Shown piece by piece: positions 36,118 to 45,029 of a stretch of 64,000 nucleotides of DNA; the stretch's first letter is position 1; each line of letters starts with the position of its first letter. This DNA is from Corynebacterium sp. Lineage in GTDB: Bacteria; Actinomycetota; Actinomycetes; Mycobacteriales; Mycobacteriaceae. The translations under genes and the position numbers were made by a program. The DNA lies in NCBI RefSeq assembly GCF_030532965.1, contig NZ_JAUNKC010000010.1:1-64000 (forward strand), written 5' to 3'. Below the pieces are notes generated by a model that did no database searches, was not told the origin of the DNA, and worked only from the letters and a program-made list of their open reading frames with translations.

Positions 36118-37038
36118 TTAGTTATTTCTCATGTACTTGGTTTGTGGGCCGCTACCTACTTTTTTCACGCTCCCCAGCTCTATGAGCTCATTGAGCGCAC
36201 GTATCGTGATGGCACGACTCACTGCTGCCACAGTTGCAATCTCAGAACGGGATCGAGGTGTTGCATTGTCGAGGGCAGCCAATACCTTGACATGGTGTTG
36301 GTTAAGGGAGTGCTCGTCCGAAAGGATGGGGAGTGTGATTGTGATCGAGGAATCGTAAATGTCAAAGGCGGGTTGGACAACACTTGCTTGATAAAGATGC
36401 TTTATCCTGGCGATTCCTGTTCCAAATTTCTCAATATATCCAAGTCGAAAAAAGACCATCCCCAGAATTGGATTTCGTAAGAGAGAAAAATGACCATTGA
36501 CATAATCGTGAGGGGAAACTCCGGGAGGCAACCCGCCAGGAGACGTCACAACTATTTTGTCAGGGTGCATACTCACCTTGATTGGCGCCCTCACATCCCA
36601 CGCGCGGTGGACGAGAGCGTTTGTTATTGATTCGCGAAAAGCTTCCTTGGGAATTGTTTCTACAGTTTCCCTAGTAGCACCTTCAATTTTTTCGTAAACG
36701 TAGTTTTGGGTGAATATGCTGAGCGCTTCATGGAATTGTTTCAAAACAGAAACTCCAGTGAGATCGTACCGTCCGTGAATTTCGTTAATGGTTGATCCGA
36801 ATCGTGCCATGTCGATACCAAGAAAATCGTTGGCATCAGCAAGCAATTCAGCTGCTTTGTTATATACACCGTCAGGTGACAGTAATTGCAGCGTTTTCAA
36901 AATGTCGGGGGAGAGTTCTTTGATTGAATGCTTTTCCACAAGTTCCTCTTCCAAGACTGAGAATTTGAGCTCCTGGTCTGAAGCAGGCAAAAGCTCATAA
37001 TCTATGACTGTTTCGGAAGCTTTTCCTCGTTGATACAT
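36118..37038 (-). CDS. RecG/AlbA-type ATP-binding transcriptional regulator, N-terminally short
   Basis: From ATG 37038 the protein has 306 residues; a TTG at 37050 is possible but sits too close to its GAGGA. The central part is the GHKL-like (HATPase_c_4) region of Schlafen/AlbA_2-type regulators: FRESITNALVHRAWDVRAPI, VTSPGGLPPGVSPHDYV and a C-terminal GYIEKFGTGIARIKHL. The last 70 residues look like a winged helix (RSEIATVAAVSRAITIRALN). The usual N-terminal AlbA_2 domain of about 120 residues is largely missing. A probable operator lies just upstream, suggesting autoregulation. It interrupts the array between two large paralogues in the same orientation, so it may control unit B expression internally. 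Confidence 0.78.
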   Translation of the reverse strand: MYQRGKASETVIDYELLPASDQELKFSVLEEELVEKHSIKELSPDILKTLQLLSPDGVYNKAAELLADANDFLGIDMARFGSTINEIHGRYDLTGVSVLKQFHEALSIFTQNYVYEKIEGATRETVETIPKEAFRESITNALVHRAWDVRAPIKVSMHPDKIVVTSPGGLPPGVSPHDYVNGHFSLLRNPILGMVFFRLGYIEKFGTGIARIKHLYQASVVQPAFDIYDSSITITLPILSDEHSLNQHHVKVLAALDNATPRSRSEIATVAAVSRAITIRALNELIELGSVKKVGSGPQTKYMRNN

Positions 37039-37088
37039 GATGCGGTTCAATCCTCGTTATTATTTCGATCTTTCTGCAACGAAAAGCC

Positions 37089-37117
37089 TTATCGTTTCAA
37101 TCGTTTCGTAACGATAA
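37089..37117. promoter_or_regulatory. Inverted repeat, probable operator of the RecG/AlbA-type gene
   Basis: TTATCGTT and AACGATAA are perfect 8-base arms separated by 13 bases, with an additional ATCGTTTCG between them. It lies 51 bases upstream of the start at 37038 and downstream of the stop at 37167. Confidence 0.55.
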
Positions 37118-37166
37118 TGACGATGGCTTACATGGATTTCGCTGGGTTGTGTCAAAAATTGGCAGG

Positions 37167-39647
37167 TCACAGAAGTTCTGGGGGGATTAGGGCGAGAATT
37201 TTCTGTGCGGCCTTGGTGGTCTTATTGGATTTCGGTAGGTTCGCATAGTGGTGCACGCTGGGAAGCTTCAGCTGATCCGCGTCAGCGTCACCACTTTCAA
37301 CAGCATGAATAACAGAAGGTGCGAGTGCGAGAATCGCCTCCGCAATATCTGATGTGCCCGCAGGCGGTTTCGGTGCCTGAATTGTCCACTTGAGCAACGG
37401 GTCAAGAACCGGCCACACCAGTGATAACAAACCCTCATGGGCTAACTGCTCAAGAGTCTTTCCAAGGCCTACAAGCTTCGTCGGAGTAACCGCCCATTCC
37501 ACCAAGGTCGCATCCGCAATCCCGGGGATTAGCAGGCCACGGTCCCAGGCGTCGAAAAGCGCGGCCGCTGTTTTCTCGTGCACAGGCAGCGGGCCGGGTT
37601 GTTGGAGTGCGAGGAGATTCATCACAAACCCCGCCCCAAGCGGTTTTCTAGACCTAGCAAGCTGAGTCACATCGCACGCAACCTCCTCAGCCGCATATTT
37701 GCTTTTCCCAATGTAGGAGCGGGTTATGTGGGGCGTGGGTGCGACAGTCCAGCGGGGAAACACCCCGACAGGAATGCCATTTTCTGAAGTGTATGTGCGG
37801 ATAAGCCGGTTCGGTAGATACGCAATCGATTCCGGGTACACCGGCTGATCAGGTGCGAAAGTCTCGCAATTCACCGCCCAATGCCGAAAGTTAGTCGCAA
37901 CCAGCGGTGGTTCGGGGAGAGGGTCGCGGATATAGGCAGCAACGATTTCGCCAGCCGTCTCGTCTAAAACATGGGTGCGCAGCATACGAACGGGAACATT
38001 ACAGTCCAACGCAGCTTCGGGGTCGGCGGTATCAAGGTTGAGGCGAAACAGCGCCAACTGCAAATCCGGTTCCATCACCTCAACGCCAGCCGCCTGATAG
38101 TGGGAAAGACGGTGCATGAGGTCTGCAAAATCGATCGAAAGATCCTCATAGGTGGGTTCGGATAAAAGCACAGGAATACTGCCTAACCGATCCGCAATCG
38201 CCACGGCGCGCGCCTGCAGCAGCCCGAGCCGCCGCCCCTTACCCTGTAGTATTTCTTCCCCGCGTGCCCAACGCTGAAACTCAACGCACTTGCTTGTCGA
38301 CGCCGCCCGCCGCGCCACCGCCACATCTTCGTTGGCGAGTGCCACCAGCAACGCATCACGTTTTTCGGAATGAATATCGACCCGCAACGGGGTGAGTTGG
38401 CGCTCCGCATCGACGAAAGCATCCAACGTAGCAGGGCCTTTATCAAACTTCGGGCAGTCCCACAGCGGCGGGGCTGGGTGCCACGGAAGAACCTCAGCGA
38501 CATCCTGTGAAACTTGGGGGTCGAGATTCCAGTGTTCTAGGAGCTTCACAGCAAGCTTGGCCACCGCGGTATTCCGGGATTGGGCAAGCTCTCGGATTCG
38601 AGGCTCAAGCGTAGCGATCGTGTCCGCTGTAGGTACCGGTTTATCCAACAGGGCTTTAAGAGCCTCGCGCTGGCCGGTGGCGGTGGTCAGGTACAGGGGG
38701 CCGGTGGCGGCGTCGACAAGCTTAGGCTCAGGGGCAAGCGCTATGATTTTTGGGCCGAAAGCGGCGCAATAAACAGGGTCGCTGGTAGCCAAAGCCGCGC
38801 TGAACACGTCGAGGTGGGCGAGCATTTCCGTGTCCGTGACGGCGAGATCAGTGACAAGATACTCCACCATACGACGCCGCTGCGCTGGTCGCTGTGGGGA
38901 TTCTATCTGTTGCATAAACACTGTGAGCACCTCTTCGCGGGGAAGAAGTCTCATAATAGCCCCAGCAACCAAGACTTTACCGAAGCTGCCAAGAACGGAA
39001 AGGTTCGCGGCAATGCCCTTATCCACATGCTCACGGAAAGTAGGCGCAAACGTATGAAAACTAATGTCCTCATCCATGTGCCACGGCTTGGACATCCAAG
39101 CGGTTTCAGTAGGATCCACGTGTTCAGGAAGAAGCGAAACAATAAACGTGGACCAATCCTGAATATAGCCCGCGACTGACGGTACCGGCACAGAAAAACC
39201 GCCGTTACCAGCAACGAGCCGAATGCACGTGGAGTAGTGGTCGAAACTGACATAGAAGTCGTCCGGTCGGGGCACGCGGGTGCCATAGACCGCCTTAATG
39301 AACTGTGTGGCAAATTTTTCACCCCGCCCAGCAATAAGGGGGAATCGTATCGGGGCGGGATAACTGCGCACATACCGATTCAGCAACGATAACGCCCGCG
39401 GTGCTGGCACACCCATGCGGATCGCAAACAACGCCAATTTCTGCAAGTTCACCCCGGCGTGGTTGCAGGGGCGACGCAGCTTCGCATCAAAGGTTTCCCA
39501 CGTGCCCGATTTCAAACCAGCAACCGCAATCGCACGCTGCTCACTCGTGCCAGTGGGCAGCGCCATCAAGTTCTGCCTCGATACGTCGTTCCAGCCCAAC
39601 TCGCGGAAAACCTCGACGGCGGCCTGAAGCTTGGGATTAACAGCCAT
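37167..39647 (-). CDS. Large HEAT-like paralogue 12 (DUF6493-like), PKLQ/KQEL branch
   Basis: An 826-residue protein from ATG 39647, with a strong AGAGGAGA site 10 bases upstream. It begins MAVNPKLQAAVEVFRELGW, and the family's TLPLGTPEQQKI element reads ALPTGTSEQRAIAVAGLKSG. The core motif IPVLLSEPTYEDLSIDFADL lies near residue 494; this E-D-L-S-I-D-F version is shared only with the upstream neighbour. The third module has WDRGLLIPGIADATLVEW and LLSLVWPVLDPLL, with a GAGFVMNLLALQQPG segment. It ends NKTTKAAQKILALIPPELL, short class. The gap to the preceding gene is 45 bases. Confidence 0.86.
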   Translation of the reverse strand: MAVNPKLQAAVEVFRELGWNDVSRQNLMALPTGTSEQRAIAVAGLKSGTWETFDAKLRRPCNHAGVNLQKLALFAIRMGVPAPRALSLLNRYVRSYPAPIRFPLIAGRGEKFATQFIKAVYGTRVPRPDDFYVSFDHYSTCIRLVAGNGGFSVPVPSVAGYIQDWSTFIVSLLPEHVDPTETAWMSKPWHMDEDISFHTFAPTFREHVDKGIAANLSVLGSFGKVLVAGAIMRLLPREEVLTVFMQQIESPQRPAQRRRMVEYLVTDLAVTDTEMLAHLDVFSAALATSDPVYCAAFGPKIIALAPEPKLVDAATGPLYLTTATGQREALKALLDKPVPTADTIATLEPRIRELAQSRNTAVAKLAVKLLEHWNLDPQVSQDVAEVLPWHPAPPLWDCPKFDKGPATLDAFVDAERQLTPLRVDIHSEKRDALLVALANEDVAVARRAASTSKCVEFQRWARGEEILQGKGRRLGLLQARAVAIADRLGSIPVLLSEPTYEDLSIDFADLMHRLSHYQAAGVEVMEPDLQLALFRLNLDTADPEAALDCNVPVRMLRTHVLDETAGEIVAAYIRDPLPEPPLVATNFRHWAVNCETFAPDQPVYPESIAYLPNRLIRTYTSENGIPVGVFPRWTVAPTPHITRSYIGKSKYAAEEVACDVTQLARSRKPLGAGFVMNLLALQQPGPLPVHEKTAAALFDAWDRGLLIPGIADATLVEWAVTPTKLVGLGKTLEQLAHEGLLSLVWPVLDPLLKWTIQAPKPPAGTSDIAEAILALAPSVIHAVESGDADADQLKLPSVHHYANLPKSNKTTKAAQKILALIPPELL

Positions 39648-39692
39648 GAAAATGATCTCCTCTAACGGGGGAATGAAAAGAACGTGGAATAG

Positions 39693-42128
39693 CTACATGG
39701 AAATATCGGGGATCAACGCCAGCGCCTTTTTCGCCGCCGCGGTGGTCTTATTTGCCTTGCTCATCCCAGCAAACCGGTGAAGCGCAGGAAGCGCCAACTG
39801 CTCCCTAGATGCCTGGTGTTGCTCCACCGCGTGGACTACCGAGGGAAGAAGCGCACAGATAGCCTCCGCGACCTCCGCAGTTGCTGCCGAAGGTTTCGGT
39901 GCGAGGCCAAGAAGCCCATCAAGAACCGGCCACACGATTGAAAGCAACCCATCTTGGGCAAGCTGCTCAAGGGTCGGGGCAAGACCGGAAAATTTCGCCG
40001 GACTAGTCGACCATTCCAACAAAGCAGGGTCGGCAACTCCTGGTTGGATAAGCCCGCGCTCCCACGCGTCAAAAAGCGCGGCCGCGATATCTTCGTGGAC
40101 GGGAAGCGAACCAGGCTGCTGCAACGCAAGCAGATTCATCACAAAACCAGCCCCCAGCGGGCGCCTGCTGCGGGCAAGTTGCGCAACCGCACAGGCAATA
40201 TCAGCAGCTACCTCCTTACTTCGCCCAATACCAGAACGCACAAGGTGGGTAGCAGGCGTGACCATCCACGCAGGAAACAACCCCACCGGCAACACACCAG
40301 TATCTTTCACCCACCTCGTAAGCCTAGGAGGAAGCAACCCCAACGTGGATGGATAAGTCGGTGCGGCAGGGACAAACGTCTTCTCAAGCTTTGCCACCAA
40401 GCTGGGTTCCGTGATGGGGTTTTCAATAAAGGAGGCAATGATCGTGCCCGCCGAATTATTGGCATGATCAGCGCCAAACACACGCATCGGAACATCCACC
40501 GCCCGCGCCTTCGCCGCATCAGCGGTGTCAAGATTCAACCGGAACAACGCCAACTGCAAGTCAGGTTCCATCACCTCCGCACCAGCCTCCCGATACAGCT
40601 CAAGGCGCCCCATCAGATCATCAAAATCAATGGAAAGATCCTCATACGTAGGTTCGGAAAGCAGCACAGGGATTTTACCCAAACTCTCCACCAAGGCAGC
40701 ACTGCGCGCCACCACCGGATTTAAACCATTTCGCCCCTTCTTCGAGCTAGTAAACCACAACCAACTCTCGTAGTCCTCGCACATATCAACCGCACGACGG
40801 GCAACATCCATATCCTCATTGGCCAGTGCCACAAGCAACGCATTACGACGCTCAGCATGGACATCAAGCAGCCCAAACGTTGACCGGCGCACAGCAGAAA
40901 TAAAATTCTCCAACGTCACAGGGCCCTTATCAAAGCGCGGACACTCCCACAACGGTGGGGCTGAAACCCACGGAAGGAACTCACCCTCCTCCTCCGACTC
41001 CTCAATATTCCACCGGGCGAGAAGACCCGCAGCAAGCTTCTGGACCGCAGCATTACGCGAGGTAGCAAGCTTAGTAATTCGAGGCTCAAGCTGGGCGATA
41101 ATTTCCCTCGGAGGCGTGGGTTTTTCCACAAGAGCCTTCAGCGCGGCCTTCTGCCCCGTCGCGGTAGTCACGTGCAGGGGGCCAGCGGCGGCGTCGACAA
41201 GCTGAAGCTCCGAAGCTAGCGCAATAATGCGGCTGCCAAAAGCAGCGCAATAAGTAGGGTCGCTCGTAGCCAACGCAGTGGCGAAATGGGCGAAATGAGC
41301 CGAAATCTCCGCATCGGTCACCTGAAAATCCTCAGTCAAAAGCGCAACCAAACGACGGCGCTCACCTTGGCGTTGCGCGAGGTCAAGACCCCGTGCGATC
41401 GCCGAAAGTGCCTCATCGCGGGAGAGTAGCCCCACGGTAGCGCCGATGAAAATCGCCCTGCCGAAGCTGCCGGAAAGCCCAACACCGGCACTAAGACCAG
41501 CCTCAACATGTGCACGAAACGTGGGAATGAGAGCCGAAAACTTTAGCTCCGCTTCATTCCGGTACGGCTGCTCCATCCATTCCGCATCACTAGGATCTAC
41601 GCCACCAGACGGGAACAGGAAACAGACAAGACATGCCCAATCCTGAAGATACGTGGGATAGGAAGGAATACCGAGGTCAACACCATAATCGCCGAACACG
41701 AGACGCAGTACCGTTTCCGGCGCCGCACTCAAGAACTTAAACCCCGGTGCGGGCATCCGCGACCCACACGCAGCCTTGATAAAACTCTGCGCAAACTTCT
41801 CACCCCGCTCAGCCACAATGAACGGCAACGCATCAAGATCGGAGAAACGATTGTAATTATCAATCAAGGATATGCATCGTGGCGCGGGAGCGCCCATGCG
41901 GATAGCGAAAAGCGTGAGCATGGTCAGATCCACCCCAGCCTGATTAATAAAGGCGCGTTCTTCCTCGGAGTATTTCTGCCACTCACCCGACTTCAACCCA
42001 GCGACTGCAATTGCACGCTGCTCCTTTGTGCCAGCGGGGAGCCCCATGATCATATCTTGGGTAGCATTCTCCCAGCCCAACTCGCGGAAAACTTCGACGG
42101 CGGCCTGCAGTTCTTGCTTGGTAGACAT
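39693..42128 (-). CDS. Large HEAT-like paralogue 13 (DUF6493-like), first gene of unit B
   Basis: ATG 42128 (MSTKQELQAAVEVFRELGW) has AAAGGAC 9 bases upstream, whereas the longer frame adds residues with no counterpart; the product is 811 residues. Close sister of the next gene: GLPAGTKEQRAIAVAGLKSG, IPVLLSEPTYEDLSIDFDDL (near 489), GAGFVMNLLALQQPGSLPVH, WERGLIQPGVADPALLEW and LLSIVWPVLDGLLG. It ends NKTTAAAKKALALIPDISM with no additional module. As the first gene after the ftsY-proximal spacer, and with a promoter-like sequence and LexA-like palindrome about 100 bases upstream, it probably heads the nine-gene unit running down to 21134. Confidence 0.87.
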   Translation of the reverse strand: MSTKQELQAAVEVFRELGWENATQDMIMGLPAGTKEQRAIAVAGLKSGEWQKYSEEERAFINQAGVDLTMLTLFAIRMGAPAPRCISLIDNYNRFSDLDALPFIVAERGEKFAQSFIKAACGSRMPAPGFKFLSAAPETVLRLVFGDYGVDLGIPSYPTYLQDWACLVCFLFPSGGVDPSDAEWMEQPYRNEAELKFSALIPTFRAHVEAGLSAGVGLSGSFGRAIFIGATVGLLSRDEALSAIARGLDLAQRQGERRRLVALLTEDFQVTDAEISAHFAHFATALATSDPTYCAAFGSRIIALASELQLVDAAAGPLHVTTATGQKAALKALVEKPTPPREIIAQLEPRITKLATSRNAAVQKLAAGLLARWNIEESEEEGEFLPWVSAPPLWECPRFDKGPVTLENFISAVRRSTFGLLDVHAERRNALLVALANEDMDVARRAVDMCEDYESWLWFTSSKKGRNGLNPVVARSAALVESLGKIPVLLSEPTYEDLSIDFDDLMGRLELYREAGAEVMEPDLQLALFRLNLDTADAAKARAVDVPMRVFGADHANNSAGTIIASFIENPITEPSLVAKLEKTFVPAAPTYPSTLGLLPPRLTRWVKDTGVLPVGLFPAWMVTPATHLVRSGIGRSKEVAADIACAVAQLARSRRPLGAGFVMNLLALQQPGSLPVHEDIAAALFDAWERGLIQPGVADPALLEWSTSPAKFSGLAPTLEQLAQDGLLSIVWPVLDGLLGLAPKPSAATAEVAEAICALLPSVVHAVEQHQASREQLALPALHRFAGMSKANKTTAAAKKALALIPDISM

Positions 42129-42216
42129 GGTGGTGTTGTCCTTTGGTTGGCTAGTCCATTTGTTAAAGCTTTGACCTAATATTTTCGAGCTAATCCTAGC
42201 AACGCCATGCAACATA

Positions 42217-42250
42217 GTTATACAAAAATTTTAGAATATTTGTTCTAAAA
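42217..42250 (-). promoter_or_regulatory. Promoter with LexA-like palindrome upstream of unit B
   Basis: On the minus strand a TATAAC (42217-42222) is a reasonable -10. Just upstream lies a perfect palindrome, TTTTAGAA-6-TTCTAAAA (42229-42250). Its core TAGAATATTTGTTCTA (42232-42247) resembles the LexA box and closely matches the site at 21102-21117 (shared TAGAA-N-ATTTGTTC). The palindrome would cover the -35 region, as expected for a repressor site. It is 104 bases upstream of the start at 42128. Confidence 0.5.
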
Positions 42251-42476
42251 ATTAGTACGAGCTTATGTGATCGGCAATATTTTTTGTCGTCGATGTAAAG
42301 CTGATCGTAGGAGCGCAAGGAGAAACCATTACCTAAGCAGACGTGTTGGTTTTTTCTGCTGTATCCCGTGGTTGATGACGGCAGGCGTGCTGCGTTTTTA
42401 TAAATTATTAGCTAATTGTTAGCCCTATCTTCGCAGTGAAGATGTTAAAGCGGCGGAAGTTTGCCAAGATGGAACC

Positions 42477-44120
42477 ATGACCAATACGACAATCCTCATT
42501 ATTGTTCTTGCCATCGTTGTGCTCATCGCCATTTTGGTGCTGGTGGGTCTCAACCGGAAAAAGGCTAAGACCATTAGCTTTGATAAGACAGAAGCGGATC
42601 AAGCGCAACCAAAAGAGCTGACGCAACAAGAGAAATCAGGTAATTACCAAGCTCAGGGTGGTTTTAATTTCGCTACTGCTAAAAAAGACGAGAAGCAAGC
42701 GCAAGTGTTGCCTGGTCAAGAGTTAGCGGGGGAACAGGCACCGGTTGTTCCGCAACTTGAACATGAGGCGCTATTGGTGGAAGAAGAGTTAGCACAGGTG
42801 CCGGAGGTTGACGTAACCACGCAACCGGAATCCGTTGCGACGGAGGGCGTCGACAAGCAAGCCGAAGAAGAAAATTCTGAGGCTTCCGCCAAGGAAACAA
42901 GTTCGACCGAAGAGCCGGAAAAGCCAGCGGATTCGGAAGAGCCGGGTGAGGAAAACTTCGCGGCGCTCGATGAATTCCACGAAATTGAGGAAACTGAAGA
43001 ATCAGACGAACCGACGGGTGAGACGACGTCTGAGGACGACGCTGTTTCCCCAAGCGCGGAGGATACGGAGGCTGCGGCTGCTGCGGCCGCAGCTACTCAA
43101 GCGATCGATGCTGCTGAGGAAGCCTTAGCGCAGGCTCCTAACGCCGAAGCACCAGCCGTCGAAACCCCAGCTGAGGAAGCGAAACCAACGGAGGATATCG
43201 ATCCGGCTGCGGGCCGGATTGGCCGGTTGCGTGGTCGGTTGGCTCGTTCGCAAAACGTGTTTGGCAAGTCCGTATTGGGGATGTTGTCGGCGGGTGACCT
43301 GGACGAAGATGCGTGGGAGGATATCGAAGCGCAATTGATCCAAGCTGACCTGGGCGTCAAGATCACGATGAATGTGGTCGAGGAATTGCGCGACATGATC
43401 GCCACCCGTGGTGTCTCAAGCGAGGCGGAAGCGCGCGCCATGCTGCGGGAATGCCTGATTACGGCGTGTAAACCAGAGATGGATCGTTCGATTAAGGCGA
43501 TTCCGTATGAAGGCAAGCCCGCCGTGGTGCTTATGGTTGGGGTTAACGGAACCGGTAAAACTACTACTACCGGTAAACTTGCTCGGGTTTTGGTGTCGAT
43601 GGGGCATAAGGTGCTGTTAGGTGCGGCTGATACTTTCCGTGCGGCGGCAGCGGATCAGTTGGAGGCGTGGGGGCGTCGCGTGGGCGCAACCACCGTTCGT
43701 GGTGCAGAGGGCGCTGACCCAGCATCCGTGGCTTTCGATGCGGTATCGAAGGGCATTGAGACCAGCGCCGATGTTGTGGTGATTGATACGGCTGGCCGGC
43801 TGCATAATTCGGCGAACTTGATGGATCAGCTTGGCAAGGTAAAGCGTGTGGTGGAAAAGCGGGCTGAGGTGGACGAAGTGCTGCTTGTTATCGACGCGAC
43901 TACCGGCCAGAATGGTTTGAACCAAGCCCGGGTTTTCGGCGAGGTTGTGCAAATTACCGGTGTGGTGCTCACGAAGCTGGATGGCACGGCTAAAGGCGGC
44001 ATCGTTTTCCAAGTTCAGGAAGACTTGGGTGTGCCGGTGAAACTGGTTGGTCTGGGCGAGGGCGCTGACGATCTGGCACCGTTTGAGGTGGAAGGATTCG
44101 TCGACGCGCTCTTGGGTTAA
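42477..44120 (+). CDS. ftsY: Signal recognition particle receptor FtsY
   Basis: A 547-residue FtsY, the SRP receptor that docks ribosome-SRP complexes at the membrane. An N-terminal hydrophobic segment (ILIIVLAIVVLIAILVLVGL) is followed by a long acidic Glu/Ala-rich linker to about residue 245. The NG GTPase domain then shows the P-loop GVNGTGKTTTTGKL near 353, the DTFRAAAADQLEAW region, VVIDTAGRLHNSANLMDQL, TTGQNGLNQARVF and TKLDGTAKGG. The C-terminal VGLGEGADDLAPFEVEGFVD is standard. In the linker, GGGCGTCGACAAGC (42845-42858) is one of the repeated 14-mers. It marks the junction between the paralogue array and core genome. Confidence 0.97.
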   Translation: MTNTTILIIVLAIVVLIAILVLVGLNRKKAKTISFDKTEADQAQPKELTQQEKSGNYQAQGGFNFATAKKDEKQAQVLPGQELAGEQAPVVPQLEHEALLVEEELAQVPEVDVTTQPESVATEGVDKQAEEENSEASAKETSSTEEPEKPADSEEPGEENFAALDEFHEIEETEESDEPTGETTSEDDAVSPSAEDTEAAAAAAAATQAIDAAEEALAQAPNAEAPAVETPAEEAKPTEDIDPAAGRIGRLRGRLARSQNVFGKSVLGMLSAGDLDEDAWEDIEAQLIQADLGVKITMNVVEELRDMIATRGVSSEAEARAMLRECLITACKPEMDRSIKAIPYEGKPAVVLMVGVNGTGKTTTTGKLARVLVSMGHKVLLGAADTFRAAAADQLEAWGRRVGATTVRGAEGADPASVAFDAVSKGIETSADVVVIDTAGRLHNSANLMDQLGKVKRVVEKRAEVDEVLLVIDATTGQNGLNQARVFGEVVQITGVVLTKLDGTAKGGIVFQVQEDLGVPVKLVGLGEGADDLAPFEVEGFVDALLG

Positions 44121-44159
44121 AAGGAAAGCTCATCGCCTCGGGGTGGGGTGTCGATGATT

Positions 44160-44173
44160 GCTTGTCGACGCCC
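44160..44173 (+). repeat. Repeated 14-mer GCTTKTCGACGCCC (representative copy)
   Basis: GCTTGTCGACGCCC lies in the spacer after ftsY. Exact K-variant matches elsewhere in the window: 24996-25009 (minus), 42845-42858 (minus), 44846-44859 (plus), 56321-56334 (plus) and 56677-56690 (minus). A one-mismatch copy lies at 47822-47835 (plus). Confidence 0.8.
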
Positions 44174-44236
44174 GCCTGAGGTCGGTGTGATACCGGTGCG
44201 ATTTCATGGTTTAGATGCGACTGAGAGGATAAAGCT

Positions 44237-45007
44237 GTGGAGAATGAAGAATCCGAGCCAATCGAAATTCTCAAGCTGCCGGATGAAGACGTATCCAGGC
44301 TTCATCTCATGGCAACGCATGGAATTTTCGATCCGGACGATTTCGAAGAACTGCTGGGTGCGTTTGACGAGATCGCTGTAGCGCAGGAAAGCAAGGGGAA
44401 AAGCTACCTCACCCTCGACTTCCTATCGCAGATGCTTTATACCTCTGGGCATGCTGCTGATAAGCACGGATTCGAGGACGGCTTCGACTGGTCGGAGGAA
44501 GGCGAGGACGATCTAGATGCCCTAGATCTGCATCGGTATCATGCCGTCCAAAAGGCCTTTGCTGATCCGGCGCTGAAAGTAGAGTGGGACGGGCTCCAGG
44601 ATGCTTTGCATGCTACGGACGAAAACGTCACAACGTTGGGTGAGATTTACGACAACCTCGATTCGCTGGTTGATCCCGAGCACTTCGTGTTGTGCATTTC
44701 CTCCGATGATCCGCGTGACTTCTTAGCGTGTTTGCCAAACGGTTACTTCGCTGATGATTTAAACCCGTTTGAAGTCGCGGCGATCATCGAGCGGATGACC
44801 ACCAGTTACGGGTTGACGTTACTGGGAATGGGGGCGTCCACGCTTGCTTTTCGACGCCCACCCGGCACCGAGCTCGATGTAGCCGGAATTGTTTCCGATA
44901 TGCAGCATGTGTACGGCAATACCACCGGCGCTGATTGGCACAAGGTGGCCGCTGGGATTGCGGCAACCGGCTTGGTCCTGTTCAGCTACTCGGGTTTCTG
45001 GGAATAA
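44237..45007 (+). CDS. Unknown acidic cytoplasmic protein
   Basis: A 256-residue protein from GTG 44237, with GAGAGGA upstream. It is strongly acidic (FDWSEEGEDDLDALDLHRYH) with no signal peptide; only a mildly hydrophobic end (GIAATGLVLFSYSGFW) is present, too short and too late for a clear anchor. No domain is recognised. The stretch ALRKPP-like LAFRRPPGTEL is encoded across one copy of the repeated 14-mer (44846-44859), suggesting that the motif has entered the coding sequence. It lies between ftsY and the convergent DUF1444 gene; a weak hairpin (TAACCG-TTAC-CGGTTA region, about 45005-45021) may end both transcripts. Confidence 0.75.
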   Translation: MENEESEPIEILKLPDEDVSRLHLMATHGIFDPDDFEELLGAFDEIAVAQESKGKSYLTLDFLSQMLYTSGHAADKHGFEDGFDWSEEGEDDLDALDLHRYHAVQKAFADPALKVEWDGLQDALHATDENVTTLGEIYDNLDSLVDPEHFVLCISSDDPRDFLACLPNGYFADDLNPFEVAAIIERMTTSYGLTLLGMGASTLAFRRPPGTELDVAGIVSDMQHVYGNTTGADWHKVAAGIAATGLVLFSYSGFWE

Positions 45008-45029
45008 CCGTTACCCGGTTAACCGCAGA

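Noticed and set aside
36032..36480. Plus-strand open frame opposite the RecG/AlbA-type gene
   Set aside because: The minus-strand protein has clear family motifs; the plus frame is its shadow.
12409..42128. CRISPR or short tandem repeat array as explanation for recurring DNA
   Set aside because: Repeats are kilobase-scale coding paralogues with no regular short repeat-spacer pattern.
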